A stretch of 64,000 nucleotides of DNA, taken from contig PQKR01000009.1 of assembly GCA_002918705.1 (NCBI GenBank), forward strand, positions 119,717 to 183,716, read 5' to 3'. Below are positions 10,049 through 21,495 of this stretch, one piece after another (within the stretch, counting starts at the first letter, position 1; each line of letters opens with the position of its first letter). The notes beneath the pieces were generated by a model. That model worked only from the letters and a program-made list of their open reading frames with translations, had not been told where the DNA came from and ran no database searches. The stretch comes from Escherichia sp. ESNIH1. GTDB lineage: Bacteria > Pseudomonadota > Gammaproteobacteria > Enterobacterales > Enterobacteriaceae. The translations under genes and the position numbers were made by a program.

Positions 10049-10549
10049 TTACTTCACGACGCGCAGCGCCGGACGACCGCCGCGCGGCGGCGGATCGTTA
10101 TCGGGATCGTTGTCGTCATCAACGTGATCGGGCTTATCGCCGTCGATCACCGACATCACGGTTTCGCTTTCAGCCGTTGCCGTTTCGTCATCGTCGTTGA
10201 CGGTAACCGCTTCGCCATCGTAGGCCGCCTCTGGCTCGAACATGGTACCTGCGCCGTTTTCACGGGCGTAGATAGCCAGCACGGCAGCAAGCGGCACGTA
10301 AACCTGGCGCGGCACGCCGCCGAAGCGCGCGTTGAAACGCACTTCGTCGTTCGCCAGCTCAAGGTTACCTACCGCACGCGGAGCGATGTTGAGAACGATC
10401 TGCCCATCGCGGGCATACTCCATCGGCACACGTACGCCAGGCAAGGTCACGTCTACCACCAGGTGCGGCGTGAGCTGGTTATCCAGCAGCCATTCATAGA
10501 ATGCGCGCAGCAGATACGGACGGCGTGGAGTGAGCTGTGACAAATCCAT
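10049..10549 (-). CDS. sspB: ClpXP protease specificity-enhancing factor SspB
   Basis: Adaptor that binds ssrA-tagged peptides from stalled ribosomes and delivers them to ClpXP. 166 aa. The folded N-terminal domain (PRRPYLLRAFYEWLLDNQLTPH) is followed by a long acidic, low-complexity linker and a basic C-terminal tail GGRPALRVVK, which is the ClpX-tethering motif of the family. It starts 5 bases after sspA on the same strand, the normal operon, and ends at a clear terminator. Confidence 0.96.
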   Translation of the reverse strand: MDLSQLTPRRPYLLRAFYEWLLDNQLTPHLVVDVTLPGVRVPMEYARDGQIVLNIAPRAVGNLELANDEVRFNARFGGVPRQVYVPLAAVLAIYARENGAGTMFEPEAAYDGEAVTVNDDDETATAESETVMSVIDGDKPDHVDDDNDPDNDPPPRGGRPALRVVK

Positions 10550-10554
10550 GCGTA

Positions 10555-11193
10555 TTAACCCCGGCCGAGGCGCATTTCGCGTTCGGCTTCTGTCAGAGAA
10601 GCGAGGAAGGAGTCGCGTTCGAAAACGCGGGTCATGTAGCCCTTAAGCTCTTTTGAACCGGTACCGCTCAGCTCAATGCCCAGCTGCGGTAAACGCCACA
10701 GCAGCGGTGCCAGGTAGCAGTCTACCAGGCTGAACTCATCGCTCAGGAAGTAAGGTTTCTGGGTAAAGACCGGGGCGATACCCAGCAGCTCTTCACGCAG
10801 CTGCTTACGGGCGGCATCCGCCTGAGCACCGGCGCTGTTGACGATAACGTTCATCAGCGTGTACCAGTCTTTTTCAATGCGTTGCATGTAAAGACGGCTC
10901 TCACCACGCGCAACCGGATAGACCGGCATCAGCGGCGGATGCGGGAAGCGCTCGTCCAGGTACTCCATAATGATGCGAGACTCCCACAGGGTCAGCTCGC
11001 GATCCACCAGCGTCGGTACGCTTTGATTGGGGTTGAGGTCAATCAGATCCTGAGGCGGATTATCCTTTTCCACGTGTTCGATTTCGAAACTAACACCTTT
11101 TTCGGCCAGCACGATGCGGACTTGGTGGCTATAGATGTCAGTAGGACCAGAAAACAGCGTCATTACCGAACGTTTGTTGGCAGCGACAGCCAT
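10555..11193 (-). CDS. sspA: Stringent starvation protein A
   Basis: RNA-polymerase-associated protein with a glutathione-transferase fold, 212 aa. In E. coli it rises in stationary phase and starvation and helps reprogramme transcription. The sequence follows the E. coli protein almost throughout (for example RSVMTLFSGPTDIYSHQV and the thioredoxin-like half to about residue 85). It is first in the sspAB pair; the gene upstream, rpsI, ends in its own terminator, so sspA has its own promoter in the 253-base gap. Confidence 0.97.
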   Translation of the reverse strand: MAVAANKRSVMTLFSGPTDIYSHQVRIVLAEKGVSFEIEHVEKDNPPQDLIDLNPNQSVPTLVDRELTLWESRIIMEYLDERFPHPPLMPVYPVARGESRLYMQRIEKDWYTLMNVIVNSAGAQADAARKQLREELLGIAPVFTQKPYFLSDEFSLVDCYLAPLLWRLPQLGIELSGTGSKELKGYMTRVFERDSFLASLTEAEREMRLGRG

Positions 11194-11446
11194 GAAAACC
11201 TCCAGGTATATTCAGAATATTACTGCTGCGAGCCACACAGTGACTAGCCAGATGTAAGGTCACCCATCCACCCGAAGAGACGCATTTGTGCAAAAAGCAG
11301 CAAAAAATGAGCAATCCCCGGCATTTGGGCAGAAAATTGGATGATAGTTTACCAGATTTTGCGGGCTTTGTGGTGAGGGGATTCTGGAAATGCTGCAAAT
11401 CAGGAAAAAATCAATGATTACTGTGGATATCTTGTTTTTTGTCCAT

Positions 11447-11474
11447 AAAAAAACCCGGCATAAACCGGGTTTTT
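11447..11474 (-). terminator. Rho-independent terminator of rplM-rpsI
   Basis: Ten-base stem AAAAACCCGG/CCGGGTTTTT with a 6-base loop, A/T runs on both sides, 32 bases past the rpsI stop. Confidence 0.92.
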
Positions 11475-11505
11475 GCGCCATTCGTTCTGCGTAAGCAGAG
11501 ACAAA

Positions 11506-12510
<1,005 letters not shown>

Positions 12511-12567
12511 GAGAAGTCAGGGTCAAAGATCGACCCCTTTTTATACTTCATGAAGCGATTTTCGCCA

Positions 12568-13695
12568 TTATCCGGCCAGGTGCTCGCGGGCTAAATAGTC
12601 CTCGCTCTGCATCTCCTGCAAACGCGACAGGCAGCGCTGGAACTCAAACTTCAGTCGCTCACCCCGGTAGATCTCATGCAGCGTCGCGTCGGCGCTGACC
12701 ACCAGCTTGACGTGGCGCTCATAAAACTCATCTACCAGCGCGATAAAGCGCCGGGCTTCGCTCTCCATCAGCGGGGTCATCACCGGGACATCAAACAGCA
12801 GCACGGTATGGAACAGCTGCGAGAGGGCGATGTAGTCATGCTGGCTGCGGGCATCCACGCACAGAGTGGTGAAGGAGACCGCGAGCGTCTGGTTCTCTAC
12901 TCCCAGCGTCGGCAGCGGACGGTGGTTGATCTCCAGCTGCGGGTGATTCTCCCGCTTCGTCCCGGCCAGCGCCTGCCACAGCGTCTCCATCTGCTGCGCC
13001 GTCTCGGCATTCAGCGGCGACAGCCAGAGGTGCGCCTGGGTCAGGGTGCGCAGGCGGTAATCGATCCCGGCGTCAACGTTCATCACGTCGCAGTGCTGTT
13101 TAATGGCCTCAATAGCCGGCAGGAAACGTGCGCGCTGCAGGCCGTTGCGATAGAGATTCTCCGGCGGGATATTCGACGTGGCCACCAGCGTAATACCGCG
13201 GGCAAACAGCGCCTGCATCAGGCCGCCCAGCAGCATGGCGTCGGTGATATCCGAAACAAAAAACTCATCAAAGCAGAGCACGTCGGTCTCGGCTTTAAAG
13301 CGGTCGGCGACAATCTCCAGCGGATCGCTCTGCCCCTGTAACTGCGTCAGCTCCTCGTGCACTCGCAGCATAAAGCGGTGAAAGTGCAGTCGCTGTTTAC
13401 GCGTGCCCGGCAGACTATGGTAGAAGAGATCCATTAGCCAGGTTTTCCCCCGCCCCACGCCGCCCCACATGTACAGGCCGCGCACCGGCGCAGCAGCAGG
13501 CGTCTCGCGCTTGCCCAGCAGCTTGCCAAACGCGGCGCGCAATCCACCGCCGGAAGCGGGCGTCTCCGTACGGTTCGTTAGCTGCTGGTAGATCGTTTCC
13601 AGTCGGTTAACGGCTTCGCGCTGGACGTCGTCAGGCTGATGGCTCCCCTCTTTTAGGGCCAGTTGATATCGCAATGTGGGGGTAAGGCTCTGCAT
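12568..13695 (-). CDS. zapE: Cell division protein ZapE (AFG1-like ATPase)
   Basis: AAA-type ATPase of the AFG1/ZapE family, 375 aa, which associates with the Z-ring and modulates FtsZ under stress in E. coli. Walker A is GGVGRGKT (78-85, Lys84) and Walker B is VLCFDEFFV. An arginine-rich region and the conserved C-terminal KLVVSADATLHEIY are present. Same strand as rplM downstream, which has its own promoter; divergent from zapG. Confidence 0.95.
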   Translation of the reverse strand: MQSLTPTLRYQLALKEGSHQPDDVQREAVNRLETIYQQLTNRTETPASGGGLRAAFGKLLGKRETPAAAPVRGLYMWGGVGRGKTWLMDLFYHSLPGTRKQRLHFHRFMLRVHEELTQLQGQSDPLEIVADRFKAETDVLCFDEFFVSDITDAMLLGGLMQALFARGITLVATSNIPPENLYRNGLQRARFLPAIEAIKQHCDVMNVDAGIDYRLRTLTQAHLWLSPLNAETAQQMETLWQALAGTKRENHPQLEINHRPLPTLGVENQTLAVSFTTLCVDARSQHDYIALSQLFHTVLLFDVPVMTPLMESEARRFIALVDEFYERHVKLVVSADATLHEIYRGERLKFEFQRCLSRLQEMQSEDYLAREHLAG

Positions 13696-13888
13696 GATGC
13701 TATTGTTATTCCTTGATAATTAATATGCCGCAGGTCCTGGCTGGTGAAAAAAAGGCCGTTCTACACTACGCGATGCTGTGCCAGGATTCCACTTATACGG
13801 ATTTAGCGGTTATAGTGGCATAATGAGGCACAGGCAAGGAGCCTCGCCGCCTACACCCTACGGACCTACAACACAACGGGAGATGTTC

Positions 13889-14287
13889 ATGACCTGGGAA
13901 TATGCGCTAATTGGATTAGTCGTCGGCATCATCATTGGTGCTGTGGGCATGCGCTTTGGAAACCGCAAACTGCGCCAGCAGCAGGCCTTACAGTATGAGT
14001 TAGAGAAGAACAAAGCCGAGCTGGAAGAGTATCGCGAAGAGCTTACCGGCCACTTTGCCCGCAGCGCAGAGCTGCTTGATAACATGGCCCACGACTATCG
14101 CCAGCTTTATCAGCACATGGCGAAAAGCTCCAGCCAGCTGCTGCCGGAGATGTCTGCTGAGGACAATCCGTTCCGCAACCGCCTTGCCGAGTCCGAGGCC
14201 GGTAACGATCAGGCACCGGTCCAGATGCCGCGTGACTACTCCGACAGCGCATCAGGCCTGCTGCGCGGTGCGCCGAAACGCGACTGA
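13889..14287 (+). CDS. zapG: Z-ring/envelope protein ZapG (YhcB, DUF1043)
   Basis: Inner-membrane protein of 132 aa with one N-terminal transmembrane helix (YALIGLVVGIIIGAVGM) and a long coiled coil (KLRQQQALQYELEKNKAELEE). In E. coli it links cell division with envelope growth. The open frame starts 37 codons earlier, but the conserved MTWEYAL start and the CGGGAGA ribosome site 5-10 bases upstream place the ATG at 13889. Divergent from zapE, as in relatives. Confidence 0.94.
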   Translation: MTWEYALIGLVVGIIIGAVGMRFGNRKLRQQQALQYELEKNKAELEEYREELTGHFARSAELLDNMAHDYRQLYQHMAKSSSQLLPEMSAEDNPFRNRLAESEAGNDQAPVQMPRDYSDSASGLLRGAPKRD

Positions 14288-14305
14288 TCCGAACCTGCTT
14301 TTTTT

Positions 14306-14326
14306 CGGGCGTACAGGCTACGCCCG
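14306..14326. other. Hairpin after zapG
   Basis: Perfect 8-bp stem CGGGCGTA/TACGCCCG with a 5-base loop. A T-run lies before it, and only a broken pyrimidine stretch follows, so it is a weak terminator at best for zapG. Confidence 0.4.
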
Positions 14327-14454
14327 CCTCTTCTTTCTCCATCCCAGCTATTATTTAATCATTAACCGCATTGTTACCCGGTTGAAAATTCAATAACATC
14401 GATCCGTTTTGGGGCATTTTTTTCCTTACACTTCAGGTCACGAGAGCTTGCACA

Positions 14455-15825
14455 ATGAAGAAAAGAAACCCGCTGTTGAGTGCATTAGCGTTAAGTGTCG
14501 GATTATCTCTCTCGGCACCGTTCCCGGCGGCGGCCTCGCTGCCCGCACAGATCCCCGGTCAGCCAGCGCTGCCCAGCCTTGCACCGATGCTGGAGAAAGT
14601 ATTGCCTGCGGTGGTGAGCGTACAGGTAGAGGGCACAGCGGTGGCTCCCGAGCAGAAAATCCCTGAAGAGCTAAAGAAATATTTCGGCGACGAGCTGCCT
14701 GATGGGCAGGCCCAGCCGTTTGAAGGGCTCGGCTCCGGCGTGATCATCGATGCTGCAAAAGGCTATGTGCTGACCAATAACCACGTCATTAACCAGGCGC
14801 AGAAGATTAACGTCCAGCTTAACGATGGCCGTGAGTTTGAAGCCAAGCTGATTGGCGGCGATGACCAGAGCGATATCGCCCTGCTACAGCTGCAGAACGC
14901 CACTGGACTGACGCAAATAGCCGTTGCCGACTCCGATAAGCTACGGGTCGGTGATTTTGCCGTTGCGGTGGGTAACCCGTTCGGCCTCGGCCAGACCGCT
15001 ACCTCCGGGATTATCTCGGCGCTCGGACGCAGCGGGCTGAACCTTGAGGGGCTGGAAAACTTTATCCAGACCGACGCCTCTATTAACCGCGGTAACTCCG
15101 GCGGGGCGCTTCTGAACCTTAACGGCGAGCTGATCGGTATCAACACCGCGATTCTGGCCCCGACCGGCGGCAGCATCGGTATCGGCTTTGCTATCCCCAG
15201 CAACATGGCGCAAACCCTCGCCCAGCAGTTGATTCAGTCCGGGGAGATCCAGCGTGGCCTGCTGGGTATCAAAGGCATGGAGATGAGCGCCGATATCGCC
15301 AAGGCGTTTAACCTCAACGTGCAGCGCGGGGCCTTCGTGAGCGAAGTGCTGCCAGGCTCTGGCTCAGCCAAAGCAGGAATTAAATCGGGCGATGTGATCG
15401 TCAGCCTGAACGGCAAGCCGCTGAACAGCTTTGCCGAACTGCGCTCGCGCATTGCCACTACCGCGCCCGGCACCAAGGTGAAGCTTGGCCTGCTGCGCGA
15501 TGGCAAAGGCCAGGAAGTGGAAGTGACGCTGGATAAAAGCACCGCCTCCTCCGCCAGCGCAGAGAGCCTCTCTCCGGCGTTACAGGGCGCAAGCCTGGCC
15601 GATGGGCAGCTGAAGGATGGTGCTAAAGGTATCACGATTGAGGAAGTCGCAAAGGACAGCCCCGCCGCCCAGGCAGGACTGCATAAAGATGACGTGATTA
15701 TCGGCGTCAACCGCGAGCGGGTGCACTCTATCGCCGAGATGCGCAAGGTGCTGGAGACCAAGCCGAATATCATTGCGCTGCATGTTGTGCGCGGCAATGA
15801 TACGCTCTATTTATTATTGCGTTAA
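14455..15825 (+). CDS. degQ: Periplasmic serine endoprotease DegQ
   Basis: HtrA-family protease and chaperone of the periplasm, 456 aa. It has a signal peptide (to about AAA-SLP, residue 28), a trypsin-like domain with catalytic His110, Asp140 and Ser215 (GNSGG), and two PDZ domains (about 260-350 and 365-450). Length and sequence match E. coli DegQ. It removes misfolded envelope proteins. The paralogue degS follows 88 bases downstream; a hairpin separates them. Confidence 0.97.
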   Translation: MKKRNPLLSALALSVGLSLSAPFPAAASLPAQIPGQPALPSLAPMLEKVLPAVVSVQVEGTAVAPEQKIPEELKKYFGDELPDGQAQPFEGLGSGVIIDAAKGYVLTNNHVINQAQKINVQLNDGREFEAKLIGGDDQSDIALLQLQNATGLTQIAVADSDKLRVGDFAVAVGNPFGLGQTATSGIISALGRSGLNLEGLENFIQTDASINRGNSGGALLNLNGELIGINTAILAPTGGSIGIGFAIPSNMAQTLAQQLIQSGEIQRGLLGIKGMEMSADIAKAFNLNVQRGAFVSEVLPGSGSAKAGIKSGDVIVSLNGKPLNSFAELRSRIATTAPGTKVKLGLLRDGKGQEVEVTLDKSTASSASAESLSPALQGASLADGQLKDGAKGITIEEVAKDSPAAQAGLHKDDVIIGVNRERVHSIAEMRKVLETKPNIIALHVVRGNDTLYLLLR

Positions 15826-15835
15826 TCCCAGGCTG

Positions 15836-15866
15836 CCGGACATCATCGACTCTGTGTGATGTCCGG
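15836..15866. other. Hairpin between degQ and degS
   Basis: Perfect 10-bp inverted repeat CCGGACATCA/TGATGTCCGG with an 11-base loop, no T-run. It may protect the degQ transcript end or slow transcription into degS. An extended -10-like TGCTATGCT lies just downstream and could start degS transcription. Confidence 0.5.
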
Positions 15867-15913
15867 ATAAGTCGTGCTATGCTGCCCGCACCCTCTTTAA
15901 CGACGTCTGCATC

Positions 15914-16981
15914 ATGTTAGTGAAGCTATTACGATCTGTCGCCATTGGCCTCATTGTAGGTAGCCTGCTGCTGGCTGCCCTGCCCTCGCTACGTCAGCTG
16001 AGCGCCTCCTCCACCCCACAGTTTGACAGCACCGATGAAACACCGGTGAGCTATAACCAGGCGGTGCGCCGCGCTGCGCCCGCGGTGGTAAACGTCTATA
16101 ACCGCAGCGCGGCCAGCTCGACGAATAATCAGCTGGAGATCCGCACCCTGGGTTCCGGGGTGATTATGGACCAGCGCGGGTACATCATTACCAACAAGCA
16201 CGTGATTAACGATGCGGATCAGATCATCGTCGCCCTGCAGGACGGTCGCGTGTTTGAGGCGCTGCTGGTCGGCTCCGATAGCCTCACGGACCTGGCCGTG
16301 CTGAAGGTCAACGCCACCGGCGGCCTGCCGGTGATCCCTATCAACCGCCAGCGTACGCCGCACATCGGCGACGTGGTCATGGCGATTGGTAACCCCTACA
16401 ACCTCGGCCAGACCATCACCCAGGGGATCATCAGCGCAACCGGTCGTATCGGCCTGAACCCATCCGGGCGGCAGAACTTTTTGCAGACCGACGCCTCCAT
16501 TAACCACGGTAACTCCGGCGGTGCGCTGGTTAACTCTCTGGGCGAGCTGATGGGGATCAATACCCTCTCGTTTGATAAGAGTAACGATGGCGAAACGCCG
16601 GAGGGGATCGGCTTCGCTATCCCCTTCCAGCTGGCCACTAAAATTATGGATAAGCTGATCCGCGACGGACGCGTGATCCGTGGCTATATCGGTATCGGCG
16701 GCAGAGAGATCGCGCCTCTGCATATCCAGGGCGGTGGGATCGATCAGATCCAGGGGATCGTGGTGAACGAAGTGGCACCGGACGGCCCGGCGGCGCGTGC
16801 AGGTATTCAGGTCAACGATGTCATTGTTTCGGTGAATGGCAAGCCAGCTATTTCGGCGCTGGAGACGATGGATCAGGTCGCGGAGATCCGTCCAGGTTCA
16901 GAGATCCCGGTCGAGGTGATGCGTGAGGATAAAAAGCTGCTGCTGCACGTGACGATTCAGGAGTACCCGGCTACCAACTAG
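15914..16981 (+). CDS. degS: Outer-membrane stress sensor protease DegS
   Basis: Inner-membrane-anchored periplasmic protease, 355 aa, that cuts RseA when unfolded porins bind its PDZ domain and so releases sigma E. An N-terminal anchor helix (VAIGLIVGSLLLAALP) is followed by the protease domain with His96, Asp126 and Ser201 (GNSGG), the same numbers as in E. coli, and one PDZ domain (about 255-350). It follows degQ and ends before a BIME. Confidence 0.97.
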   Translation: MLVKLLRSVAIGLIVGSLLLAALPSLRQLSASSTPQFDSTDETPVSYNQAVRRAAPAVVNVYNRSAASSTNNQLEIRTLGSGVIMDQRGYIITNKHVINDADQIIVALQDGRVFEALLVGSDSLTDLAVLKVNATGGLPVIPINRQRTPHIGDVVMAIGNPYNLGQTITQGIISATGRIGLNPSGRQNFLQTDASINHGNSGGALVNSLGELMGINTLSFDKSNDGETPEGIGFAIPFQLATKIMDKLIRDGRVIRGYIGIGGREIAPLHIQGGGIDQIQGIVVNEVAPDGPAARAGIQVNDVIVSVNGKPAISALETMDQVAEIRPGSEIPVEVMREDKKLLLHVTIQEYPATN

Positions 16982-16997
16982 CGTAGTGTTGTCATTC

Positions 16998-17076
16998 CGT
17001 AGGCCCGGTAAGCATAGCGCCACCGGGCATTGCGGTAACGCCGGGTGGCGGCTTACAGCTTTACCCGGCCTACGGA
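16998..17076. repeat. BIME: two inverted REP units between degS and mdh
   Basis: Two REP palindromes in opposite orientation (about 16998-17029 and 17040-17075) fill the convergent gap between degS and mdh. They share the core 'taggcccggta...' / 'taccCGGCCTAC' with the elements at 50.06 and 63.5 kb. Confidence 0.85.
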
Positions 17077-17091
17077 AACCACGGTTCTGTA

Positions 17092-18924
<1,833 letters not shown>

Positions 18925-19301
18925 CCCTCTCTCCCCTCGCGGCTTGTCGAGGGGAATCTCTCTCTGTTTGCCTGATTATCCCCATAATTCACTGCCCATT
19001 CCTTTAACAGAATGTGCGATTACCTGTCATTCCTCTGTCACCCAGCGGATCTACCCTGATTGATCGCACAAAAAGCTAAAATTTCATATCCATATGATTT
19101 TCTTAGAGATAGGTAGTACATGCGTCTCTTAAAACCCTTTTTTTATTCTCTTGCGTTATAAGAAGTTAAATTTATGTGACGTAATAACCTGTGAAACCAT
19201 TAGCATGGTATTAATTTTTGCGGTGATTAGTGTATACTTGATTTTGTGATGAGGGTCACGAAAAAGACCCCAGTAAATAAGAATCCGATGAGGTAGAAAT
19301 C
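18925..19301. promoter_or_regulatory. argR-yhcN intergenic region
   Basis: 377 bases. A hairpin after argR (CCCCTCG at 18933-18939 with CGAGGGG at 18948-18954, no T-run) may end that transcript. The rest is AT-rich. A good -10 hexamer TATACT (19233-19238) lies 64 bases before yhcN with a weak TTAATT at about -35. A 13-codon frame at 19120-19161 has an AGGT before its ATG but no other support. Confidence 0.5.
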
Positions 19302-19565
19302 ATGAAAATCAAAACAACTGTAGCCGCTCTCAGTATCCTTTCCGCCCTCTCTTTCGGTGCTTTTGCTGCCGACTCTATTAGCGCTGATCAGGCACAGGGC
19401 CGCCAGGCAATCGGTACGGTTTCCGTTGGCGCAGTAAGCTCCTCACCGATGGATATCCGTGATGCGCTGAACGATAAAGCCGAAGCCAAGGGCGCATCCT
19501 CTTACCGTATTATCGAAGCACGTACCGGTGACCACTGGCACGCGACTGCAGAACTCTACAAATAA
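19302..19565 (+). CDS. yhcN: YhcN/BhsA-family periplasmic stress protein
   Basis: Small secreted protein, 87 aa, with a clear signal peptide ending SFGAFA-AD (about residue 22) and a DUF1471 (YdgH/BhsA/McbA) domain; conserved features include ISADQAQGRQAIGTVSV and SYRIIEA..GDHWHATAELYK. Members are induced by acid, peroxide or other envelope stress. A GATGAGGTAG ribosome site precedes the ATG. It is monocistronic, with a strong terminator following. Confidence 0.93.
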   Translation: MKIKTTVAALSILSALSFGAFAADSISADQAQGRQAIGTVSVGAVSSSPMDIRDALNDKAEAKGASSYRIIEARTGDHWHATAELYK

Positions 19566-19593
19566 ATCCCTCGTCGTAGTCTCCTACGACCTT

Positions 19594-19618
19594 GCCCCCG
19601 CCTGTCGGGGGCTTTTTT
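19594..19618 (+). terminator. Rho-independent terminator of yhcN
   Basis: Seven-base G/C stem GCCCCCG/CGGGGGC, 5-base loop, six T. Confidence 0.92.
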
Positions 19619-19635
19619 ATGCCTGCGGCTTGCCC

Positions 19636-19914
19636 TCAGGCGCGCACGTTAAACCGCAGCATGCCCCCCAGCTCCTCTTCAGCCTCGTCAAAGAGTAGGA
19701 TCAACGCGCCAAAACGACGGCGTTGCTTTTCATGTAGATGGACAAACTCGATCTCAAGCGGCATTGGCAAAGCGCTATCCTCACCGGTTACCGCCTCCCA
19801 CAGAGAGTCCAGATTATTCACCTTGTTCCGATCAATAGTAAAAGTACGGCAAAATTCGCGATAAAAAGCATTCTGATCGTCAATTTCGTCGAAATCAAAC
19901 GTGTAAATATTCAT
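19636..19914 (-). CDS. yhcO: Barstar-family protein YhcO
   Basis: 92-aa acidic protein of the barstar (RNase inhibitor) family, recognisable from [20 protein letters not shown] and the [11 protein letters not shown] segment, which in barstar covers the barnase active site. Function in enterobacteria is not established, and no barnase-type RNase gene is in this window. It lies 45 bases after the aldehyde dehydrogenase gene on the same strand, with a small hairpin between. Confidence 0.88.
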   Translation of the reverse strand: MNIYTFDFDEIDDQNAFYREFCRTFTIDRNKVNNLDSLWEAVTGEDSALPMPLEIEFVHLHEKQRRRFGALILLFDEAEEELGGMLRFNVRA

Positions 19915-19935
19915 TATTCGCCACCCTGCCCGGAT

Positions 19936-19953
19936 GGGCGGCTTATGCCGCCC
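19936..19953. other. Hairpin between the aldehyde dehydrogenase gene and yhcO
   Basis: Perfect 7-bp stem GGGCGGC/GCCGCCC with loop TTAT, no T-run. It could be a degenerate REP-like element. Confidence 0.4.
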
Positions 19954-19959
19954 CAGCGT

Positions 19960-21414
19960 TTATAATCCTCCGAGATGAAGAGTCTTAACCTCCAGGTACT
20001 CTTCCAGCCCCAGCACCGATCCCTCGCGGCCCAGGCCGGACTCTTTCACCCCGCCAAACGGCCCCAGCTCGGTAGATACCGCGCACTCATTCACCCCAAT
20101 CATCCCGGCCTCCAGCGCCTGCGATACGCGGAAGACGCGCTGCAAATTTTGGGTATAGAAGTAGGCTGCCAGGCCAAACGGCGTGTCGTTGGCGCGATGA
20201 ATGACCTCATCCTCGGTAGTAAAGCGGAAGCAGGCAGCTACCGGGCCAAAGGTCTCCTCCGCGGCCAGCTTCATGCTGTCGCTGCAATTAGTGAGCACCG
20301 TTGGCTGCCAGAAGTTCCCCCCTAGCGCGTGGGCTTTCCCCCCGGCCAAGGCGGTTGCGCCTTTGGCAATGGCGTCCTCTACGTGCTCGCGCACCTTGTC
20401 CACCGCCGCCGACTCGATGAGCGGTCCGACTACCACGCCCTCTTCCATGCCGTTGCCCACTTTCAGGGCGTTAACCCGCTCGGCAAGCTTGTTCACGAAG
20501 TCGTCATAGATGGCTTCGTGGATATAGAAACGGTTGACGCTGACGCATACCTGTCCGGCGTTGCGGAATTTATTGGCAATCGCCCCTTCCACGGCGGCAT
20601 CAATGTCTGCATCGTCAAAGACGATATAGGGCGCGTTGCCTCCCAGCTCCATCGACACTTTTTTCATGGTTTCAGCCGCGTTACGCACCAGCGTTTTACC
20701 TACCGCCGTCGAACCGGTGAAGGAGATTTTACGCACCTGCGGGCTGGCCATGATCGCATCGCTAATCTCAGCGGTAGTGCCTGCTACGGCGTTGAGTACC
20801 CCGTCCGGGACGCCCGCTTTTTTCGCCAGCTGCACCAGAGCAAAAGCGCTAAGGGGTGTATTGTTGGCGGGCTTGATGACGCCGGTACAGCCCGCAGCCA
20901 GCGCCGGACCCAGCTTGCGGGTGAGCATCGCCATCGGGAAGTTCCACGGCGTGATGGCCGCCACGACGCCAATCGGCTCGCGGGTCGCCAGAATGCGCGA
21001 GCCGGGCTTAATTTGAGGAATGATCTCACCGTTGGCGCGCTTGGCCTCTTCGGCGAACCACTGGATAAAGCTGGCGGCGTATTCAACCTCACCCTCCGCC
21101 TCTTTCAACGGTTTGCCCTGCTCGCTGGTCATCAGCTGTCCCAGCCAGGTTTTGTTCTCAATAATGAGTGAGTACCAGCGGTAGAGAATAGCGGAACGCT
21201 CTTTGGCGGTTTTCGCCCGCCAGGCAGGAAACGCCCGCGCGGCGGCGGCAATCGCCTCCTCGGTCTCTTTTTTACCTGCTTTCGCAACCTTCGCAATCAC
21301 CTCGCCCGTTGCCGGGTTGGTTACGTCGAAGGTGCTATCCAGCGTTTTCCATACGCCGTCTACAAAATAGCCTGTCTGAAAAAGCGCATTGTCCTGAAGT
21401 GCCTGGGTTGCCAT
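19960..21414 (-). CDS. Succinate-semialdehyde dehydrogenase-type aldehyde dehydrogenase (GabD-like)
   Basis: 484-aa aldehyde dehydrogenase that oxidises an aldehyde, probably succinate semialdehyde, to the acid with NAD(P). Catalytic Glu256 (MELGGNAP) and Cys290 (NAGQVCVSVN) are present, as are the ITPWNFP and FTGSTAVG cofactor motifs. It aligns along its whole length with E. coli GabD but differs at many positions, so it may be a paralogue; hence no symbol. It sits between yhcO and aaeB, where K-12 has no such gene, and is preceded by the aaeB terminator, so it is probably a separate unit. Confidence 0.85.
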   Translation of the reverse strand: MATQALQDNALFQTGYFVDGVWKTLDSTFDVTNPATGEVIAKVAKAGKKETEEAIAAAARAFPAWRAKTAKERSAILYRWYSLIIENKTWLGQLMTSEQGKPLKEAEGEVEYAASFIQWFAEEAKRANGEIIPQIKPGSRILATREPIGVVAAITPWNFPMAMLTRKLGPALAAGCTGVIKPANNTPLSAFALVQLAKKAGVPDGVLNAVAGTTAEISDAIMASPQVRKISFTGSTAVGKTLVRNAAETMKKVSMELGGNAPYIVFDDADIDAAVEGAIANKFRNAGQVCVSVNRFYIHEAIYDDFVNKLAERVNALKVGNGMEEGVVVGPLIESAAVDKVREHVEDAIAKGATALAGGKAHALGGNFWQPTVLTNCSDSMKLAAEETFGPVAACFRFTTEDEVIHRANDTPFGLAAYFYTQNLQRVFRVSQALEAGMIGVNECAVSTELGPFGGVKESGLGREGSVLGLEEYLEVKTLHLGGL

Positions 21415-21462
21415 GCGTCCTCCCGATCCCCGTGAATGAATGACTCCGCTAAGTATAGCTAC

Positions 21463-21492
21463 AAAAAAACCGACGCTTCTGGCGTCGGTTTT
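21463..21492 (-). terminator. Rho-independent terminator of aaeXAB
   Basis: Eleven-base stem AAAACCGACGC/GCGTCGGTTTT with a 5-base loop, flanked by A/T runs. It lies 3 bases past the aaeB stop codon in the minus direction. Confidence 0.9.
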
Positions 21493-21495
21493 GGC

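Noticed and set aside
14306..14326. Strong terminator after zapG
   Set aside because: The stem is good, but the T-run is before rather than after it on the plus strand; kept only as a hairpin.
19120..19161. 13-codon frame with a possible ribosome site before yhcN
   Set aside because: Too short to tell from chance in an AT-rich gap; no conservation evidence available.
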